Below are positions 1 through 12,600 of a stretch of 64,000 bases of DNA, one piece after another. The notes under the pieces were generated by a model, which had not been told where the DNA came from, did not search any database, and saw only the letters and a list, made by a program, of their open reading frames with translations. This DNA is from Trogon surrucura (taxonomy: Eukaryota; Chordata; Aves; Trogoniformes; Trogonidae), in NCBI GenBank assembly GCA_020746105.1, contig CM036634.1, positions 2,239,556 through 2,303,555 of the forward strand, written 5' to 3'. Each line of letters begins with the position of its first letter. Position 1 is the first letter of the stretch. Position numbers and translations under genes: made by a program.

Positions 1-555
1 AGTAAGAGGCGAAACGGAAACATGCTGAGGAAAACGGACCAGCCCAAGCCCACAGAATAAGCAAGGCAAGCTCGAACAAACTTCTGTGACAGTACGTTCC
101 TTGCCTCTACAGCCTTTGATTTTACCACAGTACTTCACTGCCACAGATCTGAACATCAGCGCTGTGTAAGGCGATGCCCGGGGTAACTTCTGTGCGTGTA
201 GGATCTCTTTTAATGTCACTGCACGTCAGGCGCTACCTACTTCTCTTTAAAGCCTTCCTCGCACTCTGCACTACGAAGTTGTGTCACCTTCTTGCAGTTT
301 TGTCCTCAATCGATTAATCCATATTACACATGGCTTCCAATCAGACAAAAACAAGCCAGACTAGCAACAATCTCCTACCACAGCTGGGGCAGGGCAGGTA
401 CCAGAAAAGGTTCCTAACGTCCCTGAGAAGAGACACCAGCTTATCCAGACACGGGACAACAAATTATTTTATTTTACGATCCTGATACACTGAGCAATTT
501 TCAACTCCATCACTCAGTAACAAGGTTCCAGCTACGAAAGCACAGGACTACTCAC
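1..555 (-). other. RNFT2: RNFT2 intron running off the left edge
   Basis: This stretch follows the donor of the last visible RNFT2 exon on the minus strand. I looked for the next exon, which should lead into the RING finger, and did not find it. No repeat or other gene is recognised here. The remaining RNFT2 exons are therefore inferred to lie beyond position 1. Confidence 0.6.
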
Positions 556-621
556 CTGTGGGGTGCAAAGGACCTTCAGTGCCTTTCGGACACTTCCCAC
601 ACGACCACAGATGTCAAAAGA
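556..621 (-). CDS. RNFT2: RNFT2 exon before the RING domain
   Basis: This 66-base, 22-codon exon encodes SFDICGRVGSVRKALKVLCT followed by PQ, against SFDICGRVGGVRKALKLLCT in human as I recall it. The acceptor is TTGCAG and the donor is CAG|GTGAGT. It is the last RNFT2 exon in the window; the RING zinc-binding Cys and His residues would follow in exons to the left. Confidence 0.92.
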
Positions 622-3600
622 CTGCAACAAAAGACATTACATTTTAGATACTTTTCACAAAATGTGCAAGTATGTGTGTATGTGTGTGTGTGTGTGTGCA
701 CTGTCCAGAAATCCAGGAAACAGTGTCTCCAAATGGACACAATGGTGCCAAAAAAGATTTCATGGTGATCGCAAAATATGTAATAAAAGCGAATTGACAG
801 TGGAGAAGGGTGGCCAGAAAAGCGCTGGTAACAATGGACCACGAATCTGGGACTTGGCAGTGCTGAAAGAGGAGCAGCCACCTCCCACCAGGGAGGGCAA
901 ATTGCGCAGTCCTACGAAGCAGGGAAGGGCTGAAACATCCCCATTCCCATGCTGAGAAGTGAGTACCTGAGAAGCCCAGAGGTGAGGGTAGAAAACACCA
1001 GGCTAGCTTGAGAAAGAAGGAAGAAAGGGCAATCTTTTCACACAGAAAAGGTAGAAGATGGCTTTCCTCAGCCTCTGGGGAAAAAGGAGATTTCCCGGGC
1101 TGTGCCACACAGCTCAACACTTTGGGGCCCAGATGATATTCTGAAAGGAGGAGCGGGAGTTGCTGCAGAGAGTGAGGTAGCAGGGTGCAGGGATTAAATG
1201 TTACCAAGAGAAGAAGGGCCTGAGGAATGAGAAGCAGGAGTGAGGCTGAGTTGCTCCCGCCTGCCTAAAGAGTGAGAAATTTCAGATGCCAGGAAGGGAG
1301 TGAGCTACCAGAACCCTGTGACTTTGCAGACACCCCGAGATGGCCAACAGCGGGTACAACACCGGGTCCTTTTCTCTCCCCCTCCCTCCATTGCCCAGCA
1401 AATATGATGTAACTGCATCTGGAGAGCACCACTCATTCTGGGCTCCTCATTAAAGACTAAAAGTTCAGAGAAGGGCAGAGAATGAGCATGCATTTCTGAA
1501 AAGACCCTAAAAGACATAAATATTTACAGCTTGGCTGAGCAGCCCAACAGTGGAGGGGGAAAACATGATGAACTGCCTACAAATATCAAGGGGCAAGAGA
1601 GGAGACGCTCAGCATTCTTAAAGTGAGGACATAGTAGTGCTAATAAAAGGGAAAACAGCTTGAAAATCAAATCCTGTACGCCAGCTTCAGCTTCCCTGTC
1701 TACCAGCAGAACACAGGGAAAAAGACACTGTGAACTAGACAAGATGTGAAGAAATGGTTGCATGAAGAACAGCCCAGCGTCAGTTGGGAGAAAGGCCAGA
1801 TGACATAGCAGGACTTTTCCACCTCTCACCTGCGTGAGAGAGAAGCAGCCAGGAGGGCAGGCGAAGACGGGATGCAGAAGATGCAGGGCTGTAGCGACCT
1901 GGCAGTACAAAGGCACCAGAATGCCTGGAATCGTCTTTCTGTTTTATTTTTTTTTCTGGTTAGCATGATTAAGTGGGCTCACTGCAGGGAATGCCAATGA
2001 GATCATCGCGCAGTAGATGTGGAATCAAATGAAGGCACCAATAATGCTTCCAGTCAGCACGTAAAAAGGGTCCCAGGGTCCTTCCAGTAATGCTTCCAGT
2101 CAGCAACCAGCACTTGCGCTGCTGACCGCTACAGACGTTTTATCTTCAGACAAGGACAGGGATCAGCTCTTTTCCACAGACCAATTCACAGCCTTTGCTG
2201 GTTGCTCTGCTTATAATGCGGCTTCTAACGCCTTTTCTCTGGCTCTAATGTCTCCTCTTCCCCCAGCCCGTTGCTCCCCTTAAACTTCTTCCCTCGGCAG
2301 TCCCCTGTACCCTCAAAGACACAGGTCTCAGCAGTCTAACATCCATTTATCACCGCACCAAAGCCTGTGTTGCATCAGCCATGCTCCTACCAATGTGATT
2401 TCAACAACTGGGTTCACAGGCAGCAAGTGCTTCTGTCCAGGATCGGGAAAAAATAAGACCAGGCTGCCCTTCCTGAAGAACAACTGGGATTTCTTTGGCA
2501 AAACCAGAGGTTCATGTTTACACAGTCCAGCCAGAGATGCTGAGACAGGTCCCAGCGCCTGACAACCTTCTGAAAGTCGACCTTCCTCTTTATGTAGAGA
2601 AAGGGGACGCAGCCCGAGCTGAGCCCTGGATTTTTGCCAGGAGAGCAGAAGGTCTGAGTGCCAAATTGGCTTCTGTGGTTTTTCTAATGTGGTTTGTGGC
2701 TTTGCTAATGTGGACTCCTTTGGGTATATTTTCAGTGTCTCAGGCAAGGAATCAGACCTGCAACTCTTAAGACTGTAAATGGGATGCACGCACCCCGTAT
2801 TTCATGATCTGTATTGGAAGAGTGTGCTCCCGCTTTTCTTTCACTTCTGAGCCAAGTGTCCAGCTTGCAGAGCTCTAATGTTAACCTGGACACACCTCTG
2901 GTACTTAGTAGTTGCCACACAATGACCTAGGAGATGTTTCTGGACCTATAACCCTTCACCTGGCCTATTCCTTTTACACCACTGACGAACTGTATGAATT
3001 AAAGGAAGAAACATGTCTATTAAAGGCACAGGCTGCGGCCAAGGCACTTTAACAAAAGTGTACCCCATACTCTTGGTCCTCAGTTATAGCCAAGGCTGGT
3101 AAATAGCTGCCCTCTGCTCACAGAGCTTCTACGTGACTGACCAGCAGAACTTTTCAAAACGAGGTTGCTTTTTCCAATCTAGATAATCATAACACTACCC
3201 ATAAAAGCTTCAGAGCATAGAAATGCCAAGTTAACCCATAAAGAACTGCTTACACCTATGTGTCAGGGGCCTGAGAGCATTAATTGGCCTTCATGGCCCT
3301 GACGAGCTTCACCTGAGGTCTCCACCCTCAATCCCTGCCCTTAGGCCCAGGAACTCTATTTAAGCTCAGCCCTGGAGGTCTCAGCTCCTGTCTGAGCTAT
3401 GCTGTGCAAGTGCTGGTTTCTAGTTCAGCCCTGGGAGCTGAGCCTGGCTGCAGAGCCCACTGATGGGGACAGTCTAGCACATGGAGCGACCTCCCACCTT
3501 TGCCTGTCATCGCTGTGCCCTGCAATTGTTGGACTGTGCTTGACCCTGAGTGTTTTCACCAGATCTGATCTTGACCTATGGATTGATGTTCTGGCTTTAC

Positions 3601-6600
3601 CTTGGCCCTGCCTCACCACCTGAAGGTCTGGACTTTTTGAACCTGGCTGTTGGCTCCAGGCCTGCCCTGGTTCTCTTGTTTGGGTGCTGCAGGGCTGGGC
3701 CCTGGCTCTATCGGTTGTGATTTTGTGCCTGGCTGCCTCTCCTCCAAGGAGCAGATGGTCCCCACTGCCTCTTCGTGCTATGAGGACTTCTCCAGGTGTA
3801 GGAGATGCCATGCAGAAGTGCAGGTAAGTGTCCCTTTTCCAGGTGTTGAGTAACTTTTGCAAGAAGGGACACAGGAAAGATCACTTGAAATCTGTCCTTG
3901 TAATTGTGGTCTGTATACCTCACAAGCCAGAAGGACATGGAAGGGTTGGGTGCTGTTGTCTAGAGTGGATCCAGACAATAATATCTCCGAAACGGACAAT
4001 GATTCTCTCCCCTAGCACAGAGTAAAGAGCAGAAAACACAGAGCTGAGAGAATAGATGGGTGTGCAAGGAACTACACTGGTCCCATGTGAGTTCTGTTCT
4101 GGCGCTGTTTGCTCTGTTTCTGGCTTCCCTTCCGCTCCCATTCTTCTCTAGCCTGTATAGATGGGTGTTAGAAAGCAGCGATGACCTCATGAGCCTGATG
4201 CAATACTCCACTAGCAGTTGCAGATCTTCCTCTAGCCCACCACTGCCCAAATACTGATGAGACAAAGCATTTTTGGCAACTGAAGCACATGGTGTCCCTG
4301 GTTTCTGCAGCTTCCCTTCCCTGGCAGTGACAGCAACAATCAAAGGGATAGTATTCCTTCCCTTCAGCTGCGCTTCTTTATCTATTCTTGCCACAGCTCC
4401 CCTGGAGATAATTACTGAGGTGGTACTTGCCTTGCAGAGGCTATACAGGATGATCAGGATCCCACCTAGGAAGTAGCTGCTGGATGGATCATCTCCCATG
4501 ATGTATTTGTACCACAGCTGGATGGGGACGAGGGAGCGGAACAGCTGGCTCAGCTCCTCAATAACCAGGTAAAATTTTCCCTGTAAAACAACCAGACAAA
4601 TGATACAGGATTACTATCAGGAAGTCATAAGAGCAGCACTTAACAGGTGAAGGGCTTGAAGCTTAGAGGACTTGTGTTCACTGTCCACCTCTGCACGCTG
4701 CTGAACGGTGCAAAGAGCAGGATTCATGAGGTGTGGTTTTCTTCCCAGCCATTTAACTCAGTGCCTAGGAAGGATGGCTATTGCATTATTGCTTCATGGT
4801 GTTTCTCTTGCTCTGTCACTTATCCACCTGCTCTACGCTTTTGAATCCTAAACCTTTAGAGCAGATTATGGATACGCACCTCGGTGCATACCTGGACACT
4901 GCTACTGCACGCTAGCAGCACAGGATAAGAGTTACAGTATATGGTGTAAATTGTAGATACCATTAAAAAGGAGAAAAGGAATACAAGGCAGGTCTCTTTG
5001 ATCTTATGTCCCTTCCAAAAGTACAGGGATTAAATGTAAGGTGACATCAGTCTTCCTGACAACATTCTAGATTGTCCCAAAGAATAAAGTTCATTATCTA
5101 TTTACCAACATCCTTCCCCTTTCACTCAGGTGTGTGTTGGCTTGTGCACAGCTAAAAACAATGTTAAAGTTTAAAAACTCAAGGATACCAAATGTTTTTG
5201 AGGACCGCAAGGAAGAAAAGGGTGGGAGAGGGCAGGTGTGCTGGTTGGAATACTTGTCTCTCAAAAGAGACTCAAAGAATGGGCAATATTCTTTGTAAAT
5301 GTTCACCAGAGCTGTCCTTGCCATTCTGGTGTTTACTCCCATTAAAAAGTTTTCCTTCCTCCAAAGAACCCACAAAGTAACGAACTCTCTGCTGGCTTAC
5401 GACAGCTGTGAGGTGCAACAACTGAAATGGCATTTTATTAACACAGTTTTTTATTCCAAAGCACCTAAGACTAGGGAAGCTGGCTAAATAAGGCTATCTC
5501 ATTCAGCCCCCCTGCTCCCTGGTCTTAATGAGGAGCTGTTTATGCTCTGTCCCACAGTGTTTAAAAGGGAGAAGTGGTGACAGGGCACCAGGTCAGGGCA
5601 AGCTGTGAGCCCAGAACTACGCTTAATTTGCGGTGACGTTATCCGGACTGAAAGATTTGGGTTTGACAGGTCAAAATTCTTTTGTTTGGTAAGATCACGG
5701 AGAAGGGGAAATTCCCCTGGAATTTTGCTGCGCTGTCCCACTTAGCTTTGTCACCAGTGATGTCACCGCAGGTCAGCCGCTAACTGCTGCGATTCGGAGT
5801 AGGGATTAAGTTCTCCGCAGTCCACGAGGCTAGCAGCAGCGAGCGCCCTTCCCTAGGGTCTGGGAGATGAGATCACTCGGCAGGCTGTCCTGCTGTACCG
5901 AGCAAATCGAATCCTTCGGAGAGCTCTGGCATTCTCATGATCTCATATGCCCCCCGGGACAAGGAGTGAGGTCACACCAGCGGTTGCTAACGGACCTGAG
6001 CTGCTTTCTTCCTCGCCCCCCAACCCCTCCTCCTCGCTAATCCCAGGTGGCATCACATAGCAAAAATGTAATGGCAACAGTCTGGGGACCGAAATGCAAG
6101 CAATTTATTAAATTAGCACAGAGGTCTCTATCCAGCCTCATGCCTCGATACAATCATCGTTTATTTTGGGAGCCCTGGTGACAGAGGGTCGCAGCCTGGT
6201 AACGACTATGCTGCTGCTTCCTTCCCTTCTCGCAGGCAGTTCTCCACCTCCCCCTCTCAGCCAGCTCTGATGAAAGCCCCCAGCAAGCCAAAGGCAGCAA
6301 ACTGTTTGTGTTTGCTTGCTCTCATTTGTTCCTCCCACCAGGCTCATGTTCTTTTTTTTCTTTTTTTTTTTTGCCTTGCTTTCAGAGCAGGCTGGGCTGG
6401 GACAGGTCACTGCTTACTTGCTCATTGCATCAGATGGAATTTCCAGATCCAGCCTGTGAGACCTCGAAGCTGAAATTCTTCTACAACAGAAGCTTTTGAG
6501 GCACTAAAATACTAGAGCCCGCATCAAGATGGGTCACAGGCAGCCCTAGAAGTTCAGGCAGGCTGTGGAATTGGAAGTGGCAGAGCAGGAGCATGGCTCT

Positions 6601-9600
6601 GAAATGAACATACAGCAAGTGACAAACTTCAATTTTCTAACCATAAAATCTCTGCCCTTCACAAAGGTTTCATAATTCTTTATCTCATGCAAGTCTTTAG
6701 TGTTCAATTGTAACTGCAGGGTATCATCGAATGGCCTAGGTTGGAAGGGACCTTAGAGATCATCTAACTCAAACCAGGATTTCTTAGCAGTAAGATACTT
6801 GTTAAGATGGTCAAAAGAGTGAAATTAAGTTTTAAATGGGTGCGTCTCTCCTTTCAGCCCATTACCACCACCCACTTGACCACTGGAGAGCTGATAAGCT
6901 TAGAGTGATTACGGCTAGGAAGAGGGATGCAAGATGAGGACAACTGAGTATTTTTTCAAAAGAGCTAGTGATATAGTAAGTGTTTGCAGGAATTTTAAGT
7001 CTCAGCGGGCATCTCAGTCCTCAGTGTGACACACCAACCCCTCCCTAAACTAGGAAAAGCACCCAGAAAATAAGAAGTAATTCTACAAATGGCTGCAGCA
7101 GAAGTGGAGTCTTCCTTCCGAGCCAGGAGTGTAGGAAAACGAGGGCTGTTCCCTGTAACTTCAGCAGCACAATTCAGCCTTCTGATGGCAGTGACTTTCT
7201 GCAGGTGGCTCCCATCACTTACCAGTGCACTCATACCTTTGTCTTCTGCTTTTCAGCTTTGCTCTATCCTGGCTATCTAGGTGGAAGTTCTCAAAGCCAC
7301 AACTTTGTCTCGAGCTGTATTTTGTCTGAAAACTTCAGCTAAAGTCTTTCAGCTATTTCTCATCAAGATCAGGAAGAACTGTGTGTCACATTAGGCACAA
7401 ATACAGTTATTTCTTCAACAACAGCTTGAAACGCGGCAAGGCCTGCCTCTGTTAGGTGACTTTCTATTTCATAAAAATCCATGTAAATTTGGGAGTCTTC
7501 TCTTGAATCAGCTCTATAGAGATTGAACAGCTCCTGAACAACAGCAAAAGCCATTTTTTTGTGAGTTTGCGAGTCAGCCCCAGTGTGTGTGACTGGACTG
7601 TGCAGGGGCCAGCCCTCTGGAGCAAGCAGATCTACCTTGCTGGGCTGCGGAGATGAAATGGGTTATTACGTGAAATTACAGCTCCTGGTTAGGGTAGAGT
7701 CGGATTCCAGAAGAGTCTGCCCTGCTCTCATCAAGTCCTTGCAACAGGTTGGAGCTAAGCCTGACTAAAAAGTTAGGACACTGCTTCCCCTGGGGAGTCA
7801 GGCTCTATAGAAGCCGACAGGCTGCTTCTGCTCTTATCAAATGCTTAATTAGCACAAGTGACGAAGCGCTGCGCTACAGATTTAGCTACAGCAACTCGGT
7901 AATGAGCCTCTGATGAGCCTTGTGGTACCACATGGTGAAATGTTGATTCTTTTTTTTTCTTCCCAAATGTTACGTTAAGAACTAAGTCAATGACTCATGT
8001 ATAACTGTCCGTCTTCTACCTCTTTCACCACATAAAGATCGTTTTTATACTTCAAGTACTTATTTTCAGAGAGCAGAATTCAGGATTTTCACACCATTGA
8101 GATTTTTCTCCTGTACATGCACTATTGCTCAGTCTGTAACGATGTGAACACATTTTCCACAAAGGGTCAGTGGTACTCATTAAGCACGTAATGGAAGTAT
8201 TTTGTTGCGTCCTCATCGCTGGATGGCAGATCGGCGTCCCATCACTTCACGATATTTGTGCTCTGCTCAGAGTAGCAAACTACTAAAATTTCTTCAGTTT
8301 TTATGATCATCACCATTACAGTAAAACACTAAAAAAACCACCCTATTTTCACATTGCTGGCTGACATAAGGGACAGCTATTCTCTGCATTTTCTAAATGA
8401 AAACTTAAGATATGGAAAGGCTAAGGTTCAGGTGAGGCTGTTTTAGTGTCTGAGCTGAGATGCCTGGGATTAGACCTTATAACAAGCACTTAATTCTACA
8501 GATCACATTACCATTAAAAGCTAAACCACTGACTTCAGTTTGCAGCTGCATATGACTTTTCTAGAATAACACAGGAATTATTTGGCAAAGTAAAGGATGG
8601 AATTTAATTCTCCATGTTCTTCTTCTTCCAATGGCCTCTTTGTTCTCTAGAAGCTTTCTAGTTCCTACAACAGCTTCTTTCAATACTTCACTTTGCTTCA
8701 CCCATGGGGTGAAGCATCATACACTGATGATGGATGGAAGAAATCTTATGGAAAAATAACATGGAATTGCATAATTAAAAACCAAATCACAATACACACA
8801 CACACCAAGGGTGGCAAATTACAGCTGCAGAAGCAATGCTAATTCTCACACAGCTTAACCGGGCACTGAGGTTGTAGTGTCTTTCGACATAAGGCTTTGC
8901 ATAAGTGTGCACGTGGGCCTGCCCAGAAGGAAGCAGAAAGGCATGCTGAGGTTTTACAGAGTGGAAAATGGGATGTAAGGGAAGTGAGAGAAGTTGCAAT
9001 GAGGCAACTGTAAGTTGCGATTAGCACTGAAGGGAAGTTCCAAGTCTCACTTGTTCTGCTGCCAGCAGCATTAGGACATTTTCTGAAACAGGAAGATGCT
9101 AGAAAAAAAAAAAAAAAAAAAAAATCCACTTTTGAGCCCTGCTGGCAATCTGCTTCAGAGAAGAGCAGGCTCTGCTGACATTTCAGGTCATATTGCCAAT
9201 ATAAGGCAGTGTTGGGTGGGAGCAGTAAACAGCACAGAGAATGCTGGTGAAAATCCATGCAAGACTAATTAGTAATATCAAGGTGGGATTAGAGGGGAAA
9301 ATGGGATTTTTATTTTTGTTAGTTAGTGCACAGTGCTTCTGTAGGTCACATCTTGGATATCTTAAACTGGAAAATTGAAACTTAGAAGGCACCTAAGAGC
9401 AATGATTCCTTTAAAAAGTTCAATGTGGTAGTGACTTTCAGAGTCTTTCAACAACAAAGGATTTCAACAAACAAATATTAAGTGGCTTTCTTTCAAATTT
9501 TCAGTCCTCTGGAAATGCAGCCCCTTGTAATTTGGCTGCAGACCTGTATTGAGCACGCAAAGAATATTCTTATTTAGGGCCTTTCTTAGATACTAGCCAT

Positions 9601-12600
9601 TAGGAGAGCTGGGGAAAAAAGAAATGTGTCCTTGGTATCTTTCGCCCTTATAGAGATAGGGATATATATACATATAAAAGAACCTGGGATACCAGTTTCT
9701 TACAGTTCTCTTGGTTTTGTTTCTCTCCCTTCCCCACCATGCTCCCCTCCATTCTCCGGGATACCCGTTCAGGTTGCCAACAACAGCTTCAGGAGGGGCT
9801 GGGAGACTTGCAGGCACCTGGGATCTCCTAAGAGAAATCTTTGGCAACTGTGTCTTTTTATTATTTATTTCCTTATTTTTAATTCCACCCCCCTCAAGCT
9901 GTCATTCCTTAGCAGTGAAAATGAAAAGCTGCCATTTATGTGTGCACAACAATGGAGGCCTCTGCAGGCCACATGGCTCCTGCAGTTTAATTTACTTTAA
10001 TTCATTTTATATTGAACCAAATGATCTTATTTGCCTTTTTTTAATGGAGAGCCTTCAGCATGCGAGGTGGGAGCCAAACCCCCCTTCCAAAGAAATGATG
10101 AGCCCAGCTGCTGTTAAAACTTGTACTCAGCCTGATGTGCCCATCGCAGCTCGTGGGGGAGGAAGGGACGCCTCGAGCCACAGGGACGCTCCTTTGCCCA
10201 CAAACTCCCACTGAGGGCAGAGGGGTAAGAGTGGAGCCTGATCTTGGGGTTACTTGCCTTTTTTTTGGCTTTTCTCTCCTATCTGCAAGCTCTTCTTTCC
10301 CTGCCTTCCAGCCTGATTGTAGTCTCCCAGCCTCTCTTAGCACCTCTCTTTTTCCAGGCTGGTTTGGAACCTGGGAACGTCTGGGATTGTTTTGCCCAAG
10401 TTTCAGTCTTCCCCCATTCTTTGGAGCAGTCGCTTGCAGAGATATTGCACTGCTGAGTTATTCAAGCTTGAAGAATTCTAGCTAGTTGTATTCTAATAAT
10501 ACATCAGCCCTCATGCTTCACACTTCAAACACGATTATATTCGCTGCCCTTCGTATTCTGATTGCAAAGACAAACTTCTGCTCTTTAGTTTGCCTTTTCT
10601 CAGTCAAAGCATAAACTGGTGCTATCAAGCCAAGACGGTTCTTGATGCCATCTTAAACCAAACGTTGCCTTTCCTGTGGTGTGGCTGTACTAGGAATAGG
10701 TGACCCAGGTAATTTAGATTGGGTTAGGACTAGAGAGTGCTCTAGCTCAATTCCTAAATGTGTTCACAATCAAAATGAAGAGATGCATTTAATGGAGGTA
10801 AGCAGAGTTCAGTACTATTCACTGTTTTCATTGATCTTGGTGGGACAGACCAGGCTTGTCAAATGTGGAGTAGACAGTACAATAGAAAAGGCTCTAAACT
10901 CACTGGAAAGAAGGATTATAATCCAAACTCACCTCGTGAGACTAGAGAAATGGTCTGTAAAATGGGGAACTGAAGATAGTCCGGAAGAGAATAATAAGAT
11001 CTGAAATGAATTATCTTTCGAGAAAAGTCTCAAAAAAACTGGTGGCCTTCAGTCTACAGAGACGACTGAGGTTGGAAGATATGAAGACCTTGATGTGTAA
11101 AAGCAAGAAAAGAATCTGCTCTTGCTCCAATCACAGTGGGTATGGGTACTTAAAAGAAGGACATTCAGAGGAGATGCCTCGTACTAGAAAGGCGATGCAA
11201 GCATCAGTGAAAACCACGTAGTATTCAGAGAAGGGTAGAACCTCAAGGAGCATCACCAGACTAGCCAGACTAGCTTTGGAAGTGCCTTTGGACTCCCCAA
11301 ATGAGGGAAAGCTGAAGATCTGCTCAGAGGTTGAGGGCAGACTGATCACAGTTCCTGGCACCCCATTCACAGATGTTTTTTATCATCTACTACTGACTGC
11401 CAGCAAGAAGCTACTGCAAGGAAGCTCGAGATCAAATACCTCTATCCCATTCAGCTGTGCTGAACTCTGTCCCTGACAGTGCAGCAAACTCCACTTCAGG
11501 CCCTGTGTCATGGAGAGCCAGAGGCTGCTGCTCTGACCAGTTACAACTGCAGAGAAATTCTCAGTACACACACCTTGTAAAAGTCTTCTAGCTCTGCTGA
11601 GTTTAATCTGTGTTTCTCCACAGCCATTCAGAAGTTCATAAACTACAAAGTAGGCTTCAAGCAGAAATACTGCCACAAGCTTCTGGGGAGGAAGAGAATA
11701 GCTTTGTGTCTGGCAAGTGTTAAGATAGCAGATAGCAAACAATTTGATGAGAATCTGGTCAAAGTTAACATGCCTAAAGTGGAACAGAAACTTCTAACTC
11801 AGAAAAAAAGCTTATGTTTAAAAAAAAAAACTCATCTGAAAAATAAGATGCGTAACATTGTGTTGGCCTGTAGAAATAAGCTGGTTCATCAGGCTCAGGG
11901 AAAGAGCTCAGCTATGTGCTTCCTAACTACAATTCCTGTGGCATCCTGGGGTTCTCTTGGAGCTTTCCCATCCCGGTTTGATCTTGCTTAATTTGTTACA
12001 CCAGATCTCAGCCCTGCTTGGCTTAACGGATGCAGTGTAGAGAGGGGTATAAAAAGAAATCCAGATCCATGGTGGTAGGTAACAGCAGTCTCAGATGTCA
12101 AGGGACACCGAGACCATCAACAACACCCTAAGACAAAAAGGGACTTAAGTGAGAAATATCGCTATCCAGAAAAAGGTATTAAAAATGAAGCATCTGTGCT
12201 CTGAGTCATTATAGGCCCTTGACAGATGTGATCTTACCAGCCTCCCACTGTAGCTGCAAATAAAGACCCCTTCTCTTTCTTCTTTCCCGACAAGGATTAA
12301 TGAGTACTTGGGATAGCTCTCAGACAACCAAGCAAAGGCTGTGAACCTTTTCCAACACTGCAATTTATCTTGGGAAGACTATTCACATCACTTTTTCCCT
12401 CCCTCCCCAGGCTGGATTATGCTCTGACCTAGCACATTAATCTCCCAAAATAAAATAATAATAATAGAAGAAGAAAAAAAAAAAAAAAAAAGAGCTGGAC
12501 AATCGCCAGAAATAAATTAATAACCATCTCGAATAGCCCTGCTGTGCAGGAACAAACTGCTCAACTCCCCTGCCACCCATGTCATTTGTAAACAAAACTA

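Larger units (their letters stand above)
622..4430 (-). other. RNFT2: RNFT2 intron with a solo LTR and small repeats
   Basis: No other gene is seen here. The intron contains a TG dinucleotide repeat near 0.68 kb, an 18-base direct repeat at 2.04 and 2.09 kb, and an LTR fossil at 3.26-3.78 kb. The remaining sequence is not recognised. Confidence 0.6.

Noticed and set aside
10135-10485. 116-codon frame and overlapping frames near 10.2 kb
   Set aside because: Low-complexity Ser/Phe/Pro residues, no similarity, no splice support.
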